The notes: generated by a model from the sequence alone, not told the origin. Positions 24,401-31,500 are shown, counted from the stretch's first letter. The stretch is DNA of 64,000 nucleotides from Planctomycetaceae bacterium (GCA_020638975.1 JACKHN010000018.1:1-64000); one strand, 5' to 3'. Numbers and translations are program-made.

Positions 24401-25053
24401 GAAATACACCTACCGACGTTCCGCTGCTCGTGACCATTGTCAGCAGCGACCCAACCGAAGCCCGGACGATAGCGACTGCGTTCATTCCGATTGGTTCAAC
24501 ATCCGTTTCGGTTCCCGTTGCGTCGATTGACGAGCTGATCTCGGACGGAACGAATATCGTTCAATTCACCGCCGCAGCTTCTGGATTTGTCGGTGATACG
24601 GTTGAAGTGCGCGTCGCGGCAGTCGACAACGTCGATATCTACGATCGATTGGGTGACCGTAACGTCAAGCGTCAGCAGGGGCAGTTGCGAATTGAGGGCA
24701 ATACGATTCGATTCCCATCGCAATGGGGAATCGAGGTAGAAGCCGGTCCCGTCGACAATGGGACCCAGTCACATCCAGGACCACTTCGAAATTTCCCAAC
24801 GCTAAGCGCCGATAGAATTGTCCCCGGTGCCGTCATTGTGAACAATGTTGTTGCCAATCTTCGGTCGGCGCAGGGAGGCATTCACGTCAGTGGCAGTTCT
24901 TCGAACGTGCCTGCATCGAATCCCTTCGTTCGAATTACCAATAACACTGTGTTCGGCGAAGAGGTGCTTCAGCAGCAGACAGCACGAACACAGGCAGACA
25001 TCATCTTTATGGTGGATGTGTCGGCAGCATGGCACCGAACATCAATGCCTTGA
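9412..25053 (+). CDS. Giant LEPR-XLL multidomain surface protein, N-terminal part of a frame-split gene
   Basis: This is the first 5,210 or so residues of a protein that continues in the frame at 25513-39264. In order: basic N-terminus and LEPR-XLL motif (residues about 33-46); four NRG/TTAQQL repeats (105-700); Ig-like segments with NEVIIRFSE and VVSVVPQP (555-930); a PPC-type domain (947-1070); a matrixin-like domain without zinc ligands (1238-1395); a PPC-type domain (1410-1545); right-handed beta-helix blocks (1840-2065 and 2460-2745) separated by NPGD repeats; PPC-type domains (2870-3250); beta-propeller (about 3310-3575); jelly-roll (3575-3850); nine Calx-beta-like repeats (4045-5077); and beta-helix again. 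The reading frame ends in a shifted sequence right after VDVS of a vWA domain. No cysteine is seen. There is no ordinary hydrophobic signal peptide; LEPR-XLL is thought to mark export or surface sorting in planctomycetes. Start chosen from AAGGG and from alignment with the start of gene 3; ATG at 9418 is a near alternative. Confidence 0.9.
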   Translation: MAMPKNYSWFRDSKRARRRRKNFANDANRRRTMQLEQLEQRQLLAVGPNLVAIRPNTGGFLDEGEVLHEAPRELILQFSPGQELSPSTLASGIQITRAGLDATFSPASARSDFGTDGAVVLEFAASRLGPTGNGIQIALTGSNRGAQVLPGISVNGGLISVDLNTTRDSETTAQQLIDAMNANGEVTALLTAKIAEGNPTTVITPSVRDASETAIFSNEVQRLSLVGGSPTAGSFQLTFNNGAVSLQTRAIPYNATAAQVQLALEELSSINSGDVVVTGGPILTAPIDVEFSGQYSKTALRELNVASNVAPGGIGVSELRAVVEIEFKSASPSELGNGVVVNITRSNRGGAGPNVTVASKVVNIDIDTAGTTAAQLRNAVNTVAGAVVQAALISGADTTSVAAVAPTTPLVLDGVKRVSPLVLRGANAATAVSDLGSNGAVEVAFTAVASGNAGNGISVVTTSANRGPNGGVGVSVSGTVVTVQVNTNASNRTTARQYVDAINASVAASALVFATLPIGIPETVISATAAGTGAVLGGANDVTIAPGYIDVGDNPNEVIIRFSETLPDDDYRLELFGVSTAASATTDFRTSADIDATNDVSVRFVSREPGISGNNRIIQITKSSRGTGAGVGVSLSGNIILINLNTTVGSESTAQQLQDAIANDATISALITTEITGNASADIATSALPFSVLTLAGGYRAPLANNLGEAFNMASDLTRSFELNLAPHVVSVVPQPIDRYTQSVTLTGTPTGGAFKLIYNGQLTGAITIADATSASAAVREAAVKTALEGLAAINPGDVMVTSPAALTWTIRFVGAIADRPIGLLAGDGTMLTGGTSPGVAVRRLQQADNRIDVYFNQDELDASSAENRAFYRVTDTKATLDSSDDELLLPASVSYDAENNVATLLFATAIPDGTHRLTIGVSDELNDTRDDALDLGTLFDFSLVADDFSYLAYTGDTADGANDVDMYRLELKAGATLTVDADPRGSHGTYVRIFRDSGAGVLVEEAMGPSSATLTDATVTASTASAKTTYYIGVSSVLNTAYDPVAGGTTTNGATEGSYLLRVSVDRGVLAGASTLTTGVATTNATSITVVDRDQFPFATPFAPFTIEVNGEHMRVTAATGNTFTVTRGLHQTTRQIHNAGDTVTWLADDNSSFDTAISLGVLGAANKSLSAQIESQGAFTTLPEYPGGLDEVGHRSIAPESHIGPLPPSFYTTDFGGFEGGFNLADASDAADLHDGVNLGRIADLNPSIAVMDYNFQNVYGKDLQGNLLSNTITANQKQRTREIFDLLSRYTGIQFRETPSSGVTVVTGDLRVINESTPVGPGEPFGKAGRTNTGLLAAVVDANESDHGSSEYGGKWFRTAFQMIGTALGLGTSYDLASIMGNLGANTVPGGVGLSGQPVEPVFPGDHDIVHAQLVYRPDSTDIDLYRFEIQESGTFSAETIAERRDRSSLLNTTLRLYKVRTDINGVVSVDSNGNQIRDLVSQNDDYFGNDSFIGLDLLPGTYYIGVSSTGNAQYDPAISDSGGGGTSDGEYDLVLRFSPTPKSILVDKAPAFEFLVGGETITVGEFLEIEVDGVAKTFRFTTNGVVGGDEPVLITNTSSPSDLARALADAINVSGLNTVAEVSGARVRLTGTATLLSSLSSGGISPNTELLVSKSLSATDGRVEGLPLDGDINGGAGGSFDFWFQSGESIIVDKSRSVTPGVTEGAGTLADPYDEIDQALLDARFRINLPVDSAAEIKPGETFVLDDGTHPAVTFTFTNTTGVSGRNIGIASAASASDVADLIVAAINGQPAGTLDFTATKIVSGTRIRVDVTALNPGFATLDLGGTKALLAAPNLVRIVGNGNVPDFPGNARPYLVGLDDVGNALEDGSTFDVPRGATVMIDEGVLFKLQDAIIDVGSSTGTIDRRGAALQILGVPESSVYFRSYHNDTIGGDSDAVGAPPVPGDWGGIVFRNDSDFEGEGIFLNWVNHADMNNGGGKVVVGSLEEVFTPIHIETARPTVSFNRITNSADAAISANPNSFEDTLNRIGPDIQRNTLITNSINGLFVRIETNSGVPVEKLEVPARFDDDDIVHVITENLQIAGSPGGPVVTNEVQLVDFTGTPRVGVQTSAGYIPGETFTLAFNGEVTKPIEVTAPANINTNEVQRLEVRGGTATKGLFDLFVNSENQTITVPNTATSGSFSLRFQDPVGRVGVSSPIRFNATATDVLQAIESMPHIQPGDIVVAGSFPGSMTIGFRGQLLGLDVDPFTILSNSLSDGTSSVAASVQDDASVSSAAAALDLPYNATANQVRGALEGLFSTSVIAPGDISVTGGPLPNPIDVSFRGKYAGRNIVGMTIVNDFGNPVSNATTTLNPTVIDDYTPVIYSVRHRLEELVGIANPERGEITTLHTPPDIRLSGGPLPASPVSIEFVGQYTGRDVSLLEVDGVSATANDDTATSTTTLSSGASITTDVMTSSAISARPAARLQVDAGLILKLEGSRIEGERGTSQFIAEGTSERPIVFTSRSDDSYGASGTFDLTGDGVTVGTPGDWGGLIFNAGASVSIDHGLITFAGGRIPIEGDFDQFNALEVHQADLRLTNSILENNSSGLASSGRNGRGTNTEAVIFVRGAQPIIVDNIFRDNLAHDNSLAPIGYSQVGTHIISINANSLTSSVQGDYGRTTGELNLVMDFASNAPAFTNNRGPLIRRNLVENNGVNGMEIRGEELTTETVWDDTDIVHVLRDEIIVMNHHTFSGLRLQSNPGESLVVKLGGDPNDPANQNGQRSGITASGTPLDIDDRIGGTVQVLGQPDFPVILTSLLDDGEGASFAVNGLPHTDTNNDGNTTTPAAGDWRGILLDQYSNDRNVVVVNEVEGPFTNGNDVNLSPTNAQFLGELAASEKGGDENRALGFTVNGFIAVDDSSDIDVYSFKAPVGTEVWLDIDRTSASLDAVVELIAFNQSLFARSIDNNTLVGTPTVIARTMFRDARLGGDSYSTNPNDPGMRLVLPGTGTGIGTYYVRVRSNTAAGQINNVNAGLTRGEYQLQIRLRQQDEKGGSNIRFANILYPDTGIHAIGLPAHSPLIGEAAEVSSDNDSRANAQIIGNLLTTDRNVISVAGRISAENDVDWYRVELTYDDIQAIAGVNDAARTFATIFDIDYADQLSRPDTVLSIYDQGGRLVLVSRDSDILDDQPITDQTNDFKDLSRGSLGKLDPYIGSVQLPVAVPGSREFYYVAVSSNARLPNPLDQTFNAATASPLVRLEPINSVQRVVEDHIGFSQIGGGPGSELGYTTGDTLVGTQPNGQREILPNTPALLDLRDTRTDFVNEIPLATNVMPWTLGDVQLFVSTGNTVQSINPFDGRNWYRLASSSNIVDVDMRPDGRLFMLRQDNTANNSTSGFIDEIDVGSGDTLNFNDGLGPDTQVVGALVFQRETSPSDYEYLISEGSAGGSSIIGDTDLPTVTGNGTRSRGTQSNTGGLTTGLAYDRDARGTLYGVTSIGEFYRVGGGGTVLNNFGVPFSGLALGPQNVENGKYSRLFFATTSSGQIYVIDPSDPLGDGSYLPTFPVFDTDRDGLADSNVVNIGFGATGLAFSRVDFNLWHPTVHRWNDPGHGINTPFDDSRNSQAGDYSYYFGIEERGQTFRYLTYAGQGGQLGVLTDLYQQDLTQSDNNINIGNNYNLPGGAHGSLVTNSFSLEGYERTDKPTLYFDYFLDTETRNDRDTMRDSARVFVSRDDGASWEMLATNNSTTTFINTPTNPDTELPTYITASRDAYPAAPNQAVQELFDIDEPGAPDTWRQARIDLADYAGEASLKFRFDFSTAGVITDDDTMPGDRDGHGFTAVERAQDNDHAGFFIDDIIVGFAERGEMVTGPLDQRSNSDFFQLPQNPVFAAPTQSLVGEYQLEIRRGTEYVGNDVIKFDFNDPGNPTWIGEPLSPIQTTSSPGGPTSVARDTKILTTFDTNERLSDGVTLNIPSGASIIDGETFTVGDGIKRYVFEFDRSGGTTSGNIRIPINGTETKGEAAKLVADAINARADLGVAASVQIVSVNSGLVHLEGAVELVVGQGSSEKLTVEIAGVTVVEGSSTVATLSRTGDLSAPLTVSLSATDVNGALTSELELSDGAAAIGSTISLTIPANLSLVTFNLNALDDLVGAPVADGSHTVLVTATAPGFTSVSDSITVVDDAADEPALTLTVIGPANFAETAGAAVSTVMVSRNTPTNQPLTVTLFSHDRSEVSVPASVTILAGATSATFNIAAVDDAIFDGTQTVDIAAFASGFLSSTATFDVEDAGDLSLVLNDPNNDGRINEGETITGFVRRGTGNTAGDITVTITVTDSVTGAVVDGAVSTTVTILDTQTDSNTFNLTGVLDGVADGIVEVTISATAASFSPSAASIAVVDVNTPSLTLFIPPVIVNEAYTDARGTPATYGRVSRDGDLTNAVTVDINVVPANEVTLPVPPRVTIPAGRSFVDFPIGTINDISQEPTDDDPATVTFDVTAAGHNPDTETLLIGDNDDDWIISSSLPVVAEDTGGVETTFSIFTRRAFTSEVVSTSIATPDEPFVSVAQFSGNLSSSSNVTPAFAAGSAVGTTTYRTQANSAPDRERVLDVSVTGGNTTQVWIADDESDSLTVTIDKLFISENFEQATVTVSRSGSVASSLDIVLSTSDAGEVRILSPGPHRIPAGSTSADFIIQGIPDGVVDADYDLDPSNNNDQIVEISASVSSGALNRGIARLPVRDVDVPNVQLTFEDASGAPVAAISEGALGRAAVGRLTINNLEARSTRAEWGDINSEPITFAISASTAGLNALGDEVNVYGGFAAPTQVVIPAGHNTTTFDIDAIDDFIADGDQLVTFTASAANGFFGTTAANLLVTDLLPEAELAIVVGSTSIAEGGFTNNVTVTRSGSTVNPFTIGIRALDPLSGFATDEVSLDGGGATTTVTFAANQSVINFAFLISGVNDGVADGNQPVVFEFLNATTLDTRTDSIDVLDSQIATLDIAVSGPVVFDEDTGSRATTLVVTRNTPTDVPLLVTIVSSDPTEARTIATAFIPIGSTSVSVPVASIDELISDGTNIVQFTAAASGFVGDTVEVRVAAVDNVDIYDRLGDRNVKRQQGQLRIEGNTIRFPSQWGIEVEAGPVDNGTQSHPGPLRNFPTLSADRIVPGAVIVNNVVANLRSAQGGIHVSGSSSNVPASNPFVRITNNTVFGEEVLQQQTARTQADIIFMVDVSAAWHRTSMP
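9508..9546 (+). other. LEPR-XLL N-terminal motif of gene 2
   Basis: MQLEQLEQRQLLAVG follows a strongly basic stretch (KRARRRRKNF ... RRR). It fits the LEPR-XLL family consensus (L-E-x-L-E-x-R-x-L-L-A), with Gln replacing the Pro-Arg centre. The motif is restricted to planctomycetes and relatives and is found at the N-terminus of very long extracellular proteins. Confidence 0.85.
9724..11500 (+). repeat. Four NRG/TTAQQL repeats with interspersed NPGD-type unit
   Basis: A roughly 100-residue unit repeated four times (about 9724-10040, 10378-10640, 10700-11030, 11160-11500). Each contains a GNGIxIxxTxSNRG core, a GVSVSGxxIxVxLNT strand, then TTAxQLxDAINA and a short ALIxA ending. One more copy sits at the same place in gene 3 (about 39835-40100), so gene 2 has expanded it. 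Between units 1 and 2 lies a different unit (10060-10340) with YNATAAQVQLALEEL and a GDVVVTGGP strand, which recurs at 11630-11950 and 15680-16740. Function of either unit is unknown. Confidence 0.75.
13123..13600 (+). other. Matrixin-like metalloprotease fold without zinc-binding histidines (gene 2)
   Basis: The segment runs from IAVMDYNFQNVYG through REIFDLLSRYTGIQFRET to a helix FQMIGTALGLGTSYD and SIMG. In an active matrixin/metzincin the helix reads H-E-x-G-H-x-L-G-L-x-H; here the three histidines and the glutamate are replaced (Q, M, T and T at 13501-13545), while the GxxLGLG frame and the SIM Met-turn remain. The domain is therefore very probably non-catalytic and kept for structure or binding. 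A PPC-type domain follows directly, as it often does in secreted proteases. Confidence 0.68.
14480..17640 (+). other. Right-handed beta-helix region in two blocks (gene 2)
   Basis: Pectate-lyase-like coils are recognisable by short periodic strands. An opening motif IIVDKS ... GTLADPYDEI is followed by GATVMIDEGVLFKLQDA, PGDWGGIVFRND and NRITNSADAAISAN; the second block (16790-17640) has LKLEGSRIEGERG, PGDWGGLIFNAG, ILENNSSGLASSG, FVRGAQPIIVDNIFRDN and DTDIVHVLRDEI. A shared DDDIVHVITENLQI/DTDIVHVLRDEII strand closes each block. Blocks are split by NPGD repeats. Two DG-type units (about 14090-14350 and 14630-14900) precede and interrupt the first block. Beta-helices of this type usually bind or cleave polysaccharide; no catalytic residues could be assigned. 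Confidence 0.72.
15680..16740 (+). repeat. NPGD repeats inserted between two beta-helix blocks (gene 2)
   Basis: At least three degenerate units of about 100 residues. Each starts with a NEVQRLEVRGGT-like strand or a close relative, has YNATAxQVxxALExL, then PGDIxVTGGPLPxPI and VxFxGQYxGR. Gene 3 has two Fn3-like units at the same scaffold position (44340-45030) instead. The unit is common in planctomycete giant proteins but I know no function for it. Confidence 0.7.
19340..20960 (+). other. Beta-propeller followed by jelly-roll domain (gene 2)
   Basis: From about 19340 blade-like repeats are seen (LGDVQLFVSTGNTVQSINP, VDMRPDGRLFMLRQ, TGLAYDRDARGTLYGVTS, YSRLFFATTSSGQIYVID). From about 20140 a beta-sandwich begins at DFNLWHPTVHRWNDPGHGIN and continues with NSFSLEGY, KPTLYFDYFLDTE, ARVFVSRDDGASWE, RQARIDLADYAGEASLKFRF and FFIDDIIVGFAERGE. 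The order of strands resembles MAM/jelly-roll ligand-binding domains. In gene 3 both domains carry large insertions; here both are uninterrupted. Confidence 0.7.
21546..24640 (+). repeat. Nine Calx-beta-like repeats (gene 2 only)
   Basis: Nine successive units of about 100-135 residues start near 21546, 21913, 22222, 22552, 22889, 23224, 23571, 23977 and 24321. A typical unit is LTVIGPANFAETAG, then TVMVSRNTPTNQPLTVTL, a SxDxSEVxVPASVTI strand, AGxTSATFNIAAVDD, and DGTQTVDIAAFASGF. This is the Calx-beta pattern, whose members bind calcium in Na/Ca exchangers and adhesion proteins. The array has no counterpart in gene 3, where the flanking sequences are nearly adjacent (about 57345). Confidence 0.8.
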
Positions 25054-25575
25054 AGTCGGAACTCGCTCAGTTCGACCAACGTATCAATTCATCCATTGAC
25101 GCGAACTACGGTCTGCTGGAATTCCCCGGAAGTGTTTTTCAATACCGACCCCGAGTTTCTCGTCGACTTGATGCCCTTTTCACAGTTCGTAACCCAGCCA
25201 GAATTCGTCAATCTGACCGATTCGTTCACCGGGATTTGAAAACGGAAGTCGCGCGATTCTAGAAGCGTTGGACGATCCAAATGTTGTACCGCTGACCGAT
25301 TTCTCAGATCGCCGCCCAAATGCAGTTACGGTACCAATCGTCTTCACCGACGAGGATGACGACAGCTCACTCGCCGACATAACAGCGGCCCAGATTCTTT
25401 TGCGACAGCGCAACGCGGTCTTCTTCGGAATCGTTAACCCGGATCGACCTGGTCCCTAATAATACATCGTCAACCTACGAGGGCGTTTGCACAGGTTACC
25501 GGCGGAACACGTTTGACATTGATGATTTCCTGCGCGATCCGACGGCTTTTCTTCATCTCGTTCTCAAATGCGTTC
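25003..25575 (+). pseudogene. von Willebrand factor A domain broken by seven apparent 1-bp indels
   Basis: Between the two long frames, coding potential hops between frames: 1 up to about 25023, 3 to about 25135, 2 spans 25232-25455, 3 to 25486, 1 to 25510, 3 to about 25552, then 1. The joined pieces read ADIIFMVDVSGSMAPNINAL, YGLLEFPGSVF, PEFVNLTDSFTG, NGSRAILEALDDPNVVPLTD, AVTVPIVFTDEDDDSSLAD, LLRQRNAVFFGIV, NNTSSTYEGVAQVTGGT and FDIDDFLRDPTAFL: a complete vWA fold with the DxSxS metal-ion site and the internal T-D-E strand. Likely changes: GGG to GG at 25023; T4 to T5 at 25135-25139; GG to GGG at 25231-25233; CC to CCC at 25454-25456; TT to TTT at 25486-25488; one base lost at about 25510; one base gained at 25551-25554. 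Most are in homopolymers and the net change is zero frames, which favours sequencing error over decay. Confidence 0.8.
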
Positions 25576-28500
25576 CTCTCGTCCGTTTCAGGAGCGGCAT
25601 CCGGCACGGCCATTTTAGTCGACAACAACGCGTCTCCAACGATCCTGAACAACATCATCGCGAACACTTCGATCGGATTGTCGGTCAGTCCGTCTGCTGC
25701 AGCTACGGTGATCGGAGCCAACTTCTTTCAAGGCAACCGTACCAACGGCAGCATTGGTACCAACGCCATCATTGCGCAACCCGATGCGCAAGGTAACCTG
25801 CCGCCGTTGTTCGTCGACCCGCGTCTGGGAAATTTTTACCTAGCGAATGGCACCGCCGCGATCGATAGCTCGCTCAACAGTTTTCAGGACCGCCCGAACT
25901 TCGTAGCAGTGAAGAGTCCGTTGGGGCTGGCCGAATCGCCGATCGTCGCGCCAGAGTTTGACGCGTTCGGTCAAAAGCGTCTGGACGACCCGTCACAACC
26001 ATCCGCCACAGGTTTGGGACAGGATATCTTCAAGGACCGTGGTGCCATCGAACGTGCGGACTTCAATAGCGGATTTGCACGCCTTGACATTCCTCGTGAC
26101 AACGATGGCGTTGATCGAGATTCTCGCAACACAATTGTCTGGCTGGCCGATCCGGCGTTCCCCAATCAGTTTGTCCTCGAGTTGGTTGATGGTGGCGTCG
26201 GGATTGATGATGATCTGATTACTTCCCTCCAGTTTCAACTTTTCCAAGACGGTGCGATGCTCGACCAAGGTGAAGACTACTTCTTCACCTATAACCCGAA
26301 TTCGAATCGCGTCATCTTCACGGCTTTGACGACTTTCGAGTTGGAACACACCTACACGATCCTCGTCGATCGAAGTCCCGAATTAGGGATTCGTGATCTC
26401 GCCGGCAATTTGCTGCTCGCTAACCAAACGAACGGTCAGATTCGGTTTGACATCCTCCTGACCGACGAAGCGAACGACGCTCCGCAGAATGTGATTCCTG
26501 GGCCGCAGACGATCTTTGAAGGCAGCTCAATCCGGATGTCCAATGGGGGAGCAACGCTGGCGTACGCCATGGGCGGCGAATCGCTGTTGTTTACCGAGCG
26601 TTTGGGGCGAACGGACGCGGTCGTTATCGATGTGATCGTTCCAGGACCAGGCTCGCCGTTGGATGTAAGTGTGTCGGGCGTTGGCACGGGCCGCGCGACG
26701 ATTCAAATCACGTTGGCCACCGATGCGAGCGGTGCCAGTATATCGACGACCGATGCAATTGTAGAAGCGATCCAACGCAGCGCGATTGCAAACGCGTTGG
26801 TAACGGTGACAGCGACGGCAAATTCGGTCTTTGTGCCAATTGTGTCACAGCTTGGTCCTCGTGAGATTGGTGGTACATTCAGTTTCGCGGCTGGTGCCGA
26901 AACTTTGACGTTTAACAAGGCGCTGTCGGTCTCGGACCGTGTGCAAGTCGAGTTGCTCAATCCGAACGCGGCCAATCAGTCGCTCTCACTTTCCGTAAGC
27001 GGAATCGGAAGTGGATTGGCGACGATTCGAATTCTGCTCGCTACGGATGCCAACAGTACGTTGACGTCGACGACCGATGCCGTCCTGATGGCGGTTTTGG
27101 ATTCTCCGGAAGCGGCGAGCCTTGTTACCGCGAGTGCGACGGGTACGGGCATCGTCGAGCCAGCGGTGGGACCGCGGACGACGGCCAATCAGAATCCACT
27201 TCGTGTGGGCGATGTCGACGCATTCCTGAACCGTTATCCGATTCCCGGCGTCGTCTACACGCCGGAAGACGGTATTCTGAAAGTGACGATCGCCGCCGAC
27301 AATTCCAAGCACACGGAAGTTGTCGCTCCAACGCCTGTCCCCACCGAGATAGTCGGCTCACTCCGCGTTGCGGCCGCCGCAGAAGTACTGACCTTCAGCA
27401 AACGTCTTTCTGTCGCAGAGCTCGTACAGGTTGAGTTTTTTGATCCAGGGGCGGCGAATCAGCCCTTCTCCCTTTCCGTTACGGGAGTCGGAACAGGCTT
27501 GGCCACAATCCGGTTCAGCTTGGAGACGGACAGCAGTGGGAATCCGATTTCGACAACCGGTGACATCATCTCGGCGGTTCGGAAATCTACCGCAGCGTCG
27601 AGCCTTGTGACTGTGGCGGCGAGCGCGATCGTCGACGCGATTGGGCCGATCGAGGTTAGTGGTGCCGCCACCTTTGCGGCGGGCACTGAAACTTTGACCT
27701 TTAAGAAAGTGAGTACCGTCGCGGATCGAGTCCACGTCGACTTGCTTGATCCAGAGGCAGCGAATCAGCCGTTGGCTATTTCCGTTAACGGAATCGGAAC
27801 GGGATCGGCCAAGATTCAGATCAGCTTGGCGACGGACAGCACGGGGAATCCGACTTCGACGAGCACGGACATCGTTGCGGCGATCCTAGGCTCGGCCACG
27901 GCGTCGAGTCTCGTGAATGTGACTTCGACGGGGGCGGGAATCGTCGCGCCTGTCGTTGGCTCAACCGAGATTGGTGCCCCGATTAGCATCTCGGCCGCCT
28001 CGGAAACCCTGACAATCGCGAAACAGGTTTCCGTTACCGATCGCGTGCAATTCGTGTTGCTCGATCCAGGCAGTGCGAATCAACCGTTCTCTCTTTCCGT
28101 GAGTGGTATCGGATCGGGATTGGCCACCATTCAGATCAGATTAGCAACAGACGGCGCAGGGAATTTGACTTCGACGACCGCTGACATCGTCACCGGAATT
28201 CGGGGAGACGCAGATGCTTCGGGGCTTGTGTCTGCGACGGTAGGCGATAACGGTGTTCTGTCGCTTGCCGGCACAACCGGGTTGACAGTGACGGGGATTG
28301 GCACTTCGGTCATCGAGATGACCGGCACGGTTGCCCAGCTTAATGCGGCATTGAACGGCCTCGTTTATGTGCCACCAGGGGACCACAATTCCGATATCTC
28401 GACGACCACCATCACGATCATGACCGAGGACGAGGGTCGATTCGGTGTGCTGCCCTCATCGGGCATGACAAGTCTGCTTGATATTGATGTATTTGAGATT

Positions 28501-31500
28501 GTCATTCGTCCCGTGAACGACGCGCCCCAAATTCTACGGGTGGAATCGCTGACGCGTGTTCTCGATGCGTCGTCAACTTTTTCCGTTAAGGCTCAGGAAG
28601 ATACAGCCTTCTTCTTCCGAAGTACAAACGCAGAAGGGCTGGCAATCGCAGATCTGGATGCCGACGAGACCGTTTCGCCGAACAATGTCTTGCAAGTCAC
28701 GCTGACCGTTTTGAAAGGCACTATCAGCCTCAGCACGACCAGCAATTTGGACTTCAGTGCTGCCGGCGGTAACGCGGGCGATGGCGTGGACGATAGCACC
28801 ATGACATTCACCGGAACCTTGGCGGATATCAACGCCGCGCTTGACAACTTGAAGTACTTGGCGAGTTCCAACTTCAATAATGACTTGGGTTCAGAGCGGC
28901 TGGTCATTTTTGTGGACGATTTGGGGCACAATGGCACTGGCGGGCCGTTGACGACGGAAACGACTATCGCAATTTCTGTGGCACCGGTTAACGATGCACC
29001 GGTCGTTAACAACTCCACCGATCCACTCGTGAGTGCCATTGACGAAGATGACATTACGAACACCGGGATGCTGGTCCGCAACTTTATCGTCAACAATCCC
29101 GGCGCGATTGCGGATGTAGATTGCCCGAGCACGGGCTGTGACTTTACCAGCGACCGCCAAAAGTTGGGCTTGGCGATCATCGGCGCGGATGACAGCAACG
29201 GACGCTGGCAGTATCAGACGGCGGTGGGCGGAATCTGGTCCGACTTTGGCTCCGCGACTTTGTCCACTGGTAGTGCATTGCAGTTGGCCGCTGACGCGGT
29301 CACGCGAATCCGTTTTGTGCCAAATACGAACTCGCCTGGTTTCTCCCCGAACACACATTTCAATGGGACGTCAACGTTCGAGTTTCATGCGTGGGATCAG
29401 TCCAACATGGCGACCAATGGCTCACGGGGAGTGGTCACAGGAAACACGGGCGGAGCCAATGCATTCAGTATCCTTTCGGAAACGGCCACGATCACCGTGA
29501 ACGCTGTCAACGATCCTCCGGTGATCCGGGTGGCTGGCGCGGCCAGTTTAACCGTGTTGGATGCAAGTTCGACGTTTACGGTGGCAACCAGCGAAGATAC
29601 GGACTTCGTCTTTCAGGCTGCCAATCAACAAGGCCTGGAAGTCGCCGATCTGGATGTCAATGAGACGGCTTCACCGAATAACGTCGTCCAGGTATCGCTG
29701 ACGGCGATGCACGGTAACGTCACCTTAAGTACGTTGGCCAACCTTGACTTTTCCATCGCGAACGGGAACGTCGGTGACGGTGTGACCGACGTCACAATGA
29801 CTTTCACCGGAACCCTAGTGGACGTGAACAATGCGTTGAGTGGCTTGCGCTACACGCCCGACGACGATTTCAACAGCGATCTTGGAACCGAGACACTCAC
29901 GGTCAGGGTGAGTGACCTGGGGCATACAGGTGCCCCTGGCGCGGCGGTAACCGAGACGACGATTACGATCAGCATCGCGGCGATCAACGACGCCCCGGTC
30001 GTCGACAATACAAAGAACCCTCGCCTGAATACCATTGAGGAGGATGAGGTCTCGAACAACGGCATGTTGGTCGGCGATTTTCTAGCGAATAATCCTGGTA
30101 CGATTACGGATGTCGACCTTCCTGCAGATCCCAGAGGGTTGGCGATCATCGCTGCCGACAATACCAACGGCGTGTGGCAGTACCAAGTGGCTGCCGGAAG
30201 TTGGACGAGCTTTGTGGACGGGGGCCCGTTGAGCGCCAATAGTGCCTTGCTGCTGGCCGCCGACGCGACAACTCGGATTCGTTTCGTCCCGAACACGAAT
30301 GCCCCCAGCTTTACGCCGGACACGAACTTTCACGGGGAATCGACCTTCACGTTCCATGCGTGGGACCAGTCCAATCTAGCGACCAATGGAGCGCGTGGGA
30401 CGGTCACTGGGAACACGGGGGGAGCCAACGCGTTTAGTGTCGATTCAGAGACAGCCACGCTTACGATTACCGCCATCAACGATGCCCCTGAGATTTTGCT
30501 TGTCGATACAGTGACTCCCGCTACGACCATCCTTGATGCAGCGTCCACGTATACTGTGACAACGAACGAAGACACGGAACTTATGTTCCAAGCTTCAAGC
30601 AGGCGCGGCTTGGTGATCGCGGACGTGGATGTCGACGAAACGACGACGCCCGGGAATATCGTTCAGGTGGCCCTGACGGTCACGAACGGGACGGTCAGTT
30701 TGGACGCCGCTGCGTTGGCGAACCTGAACTTTACTATCGGTGACGGTGCCGATGACGTGACGATGACGTTCACCGGAACCTTGGTTGCCGTGAACGACGC
30801 CCTTGACGCGTTGAAGTACATACCGAATTCTGACTTTAACGATGATTTTGGGCAGGAGACGCTGGCCATTGCGGTTAGCGACCTAGGTCATTCAGGCTTG
30901 CCCAATGCAATGACGACGGAGACGACAATCACGATTTCCGTGACGCCCGTCAATGACGCACCGGTTGTCAATGTCGCATCGAATCCTTCTCTGCCGAGTA
31001 TCGCTGAAGACCCAACGGTCAACGACGGAATTCTCGTCCGCGACTTTATCACGGCCACAGCGGGAACGATCACCGATGCCGACTGCCCAGTTACCGGTTG
31101 CGACTTCACGAGCCTTCGACAAAGAATGGGCTTAGCGGTCGTTGCCGCCGACAACGTCCACGGTGTATGGCAATATCAAACGGTCGTTGGCGGCGCATGG
31201 AGCAGCTTTACGTTAGGGGGCGCCTTGTCGGGCAGTAACGCGTTGTTGTTGGCGGCAGACAACGCGACACGAATTCGGTTCGCGCCAAGTCAGGATTTCA
31301 ATGGCACCGCTACCTTTGATTTTCATGGCTGGGATCAGTCGGATGGAGCAGCGAATGGTTCGCGTGCAATGGTCAGCGGCAACTCGGGAACCGATAAGCC
31401 CTTCAGTGTTGCCTCGGAAGCCGCCACCATCACAATCACAGCCGTTAATGATCGACCCGGCATCACGATGCCGGCGTCCGTTACCGCCAACGAAGGAGAT

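Noticed and set aside
25029..25459. Two short + strand frames (25029-25262 and 25268-25459) as separate genes
   Set aside because: They are consecutive pieces of one vWA domain displaced by single-base indels, not independent proteins.
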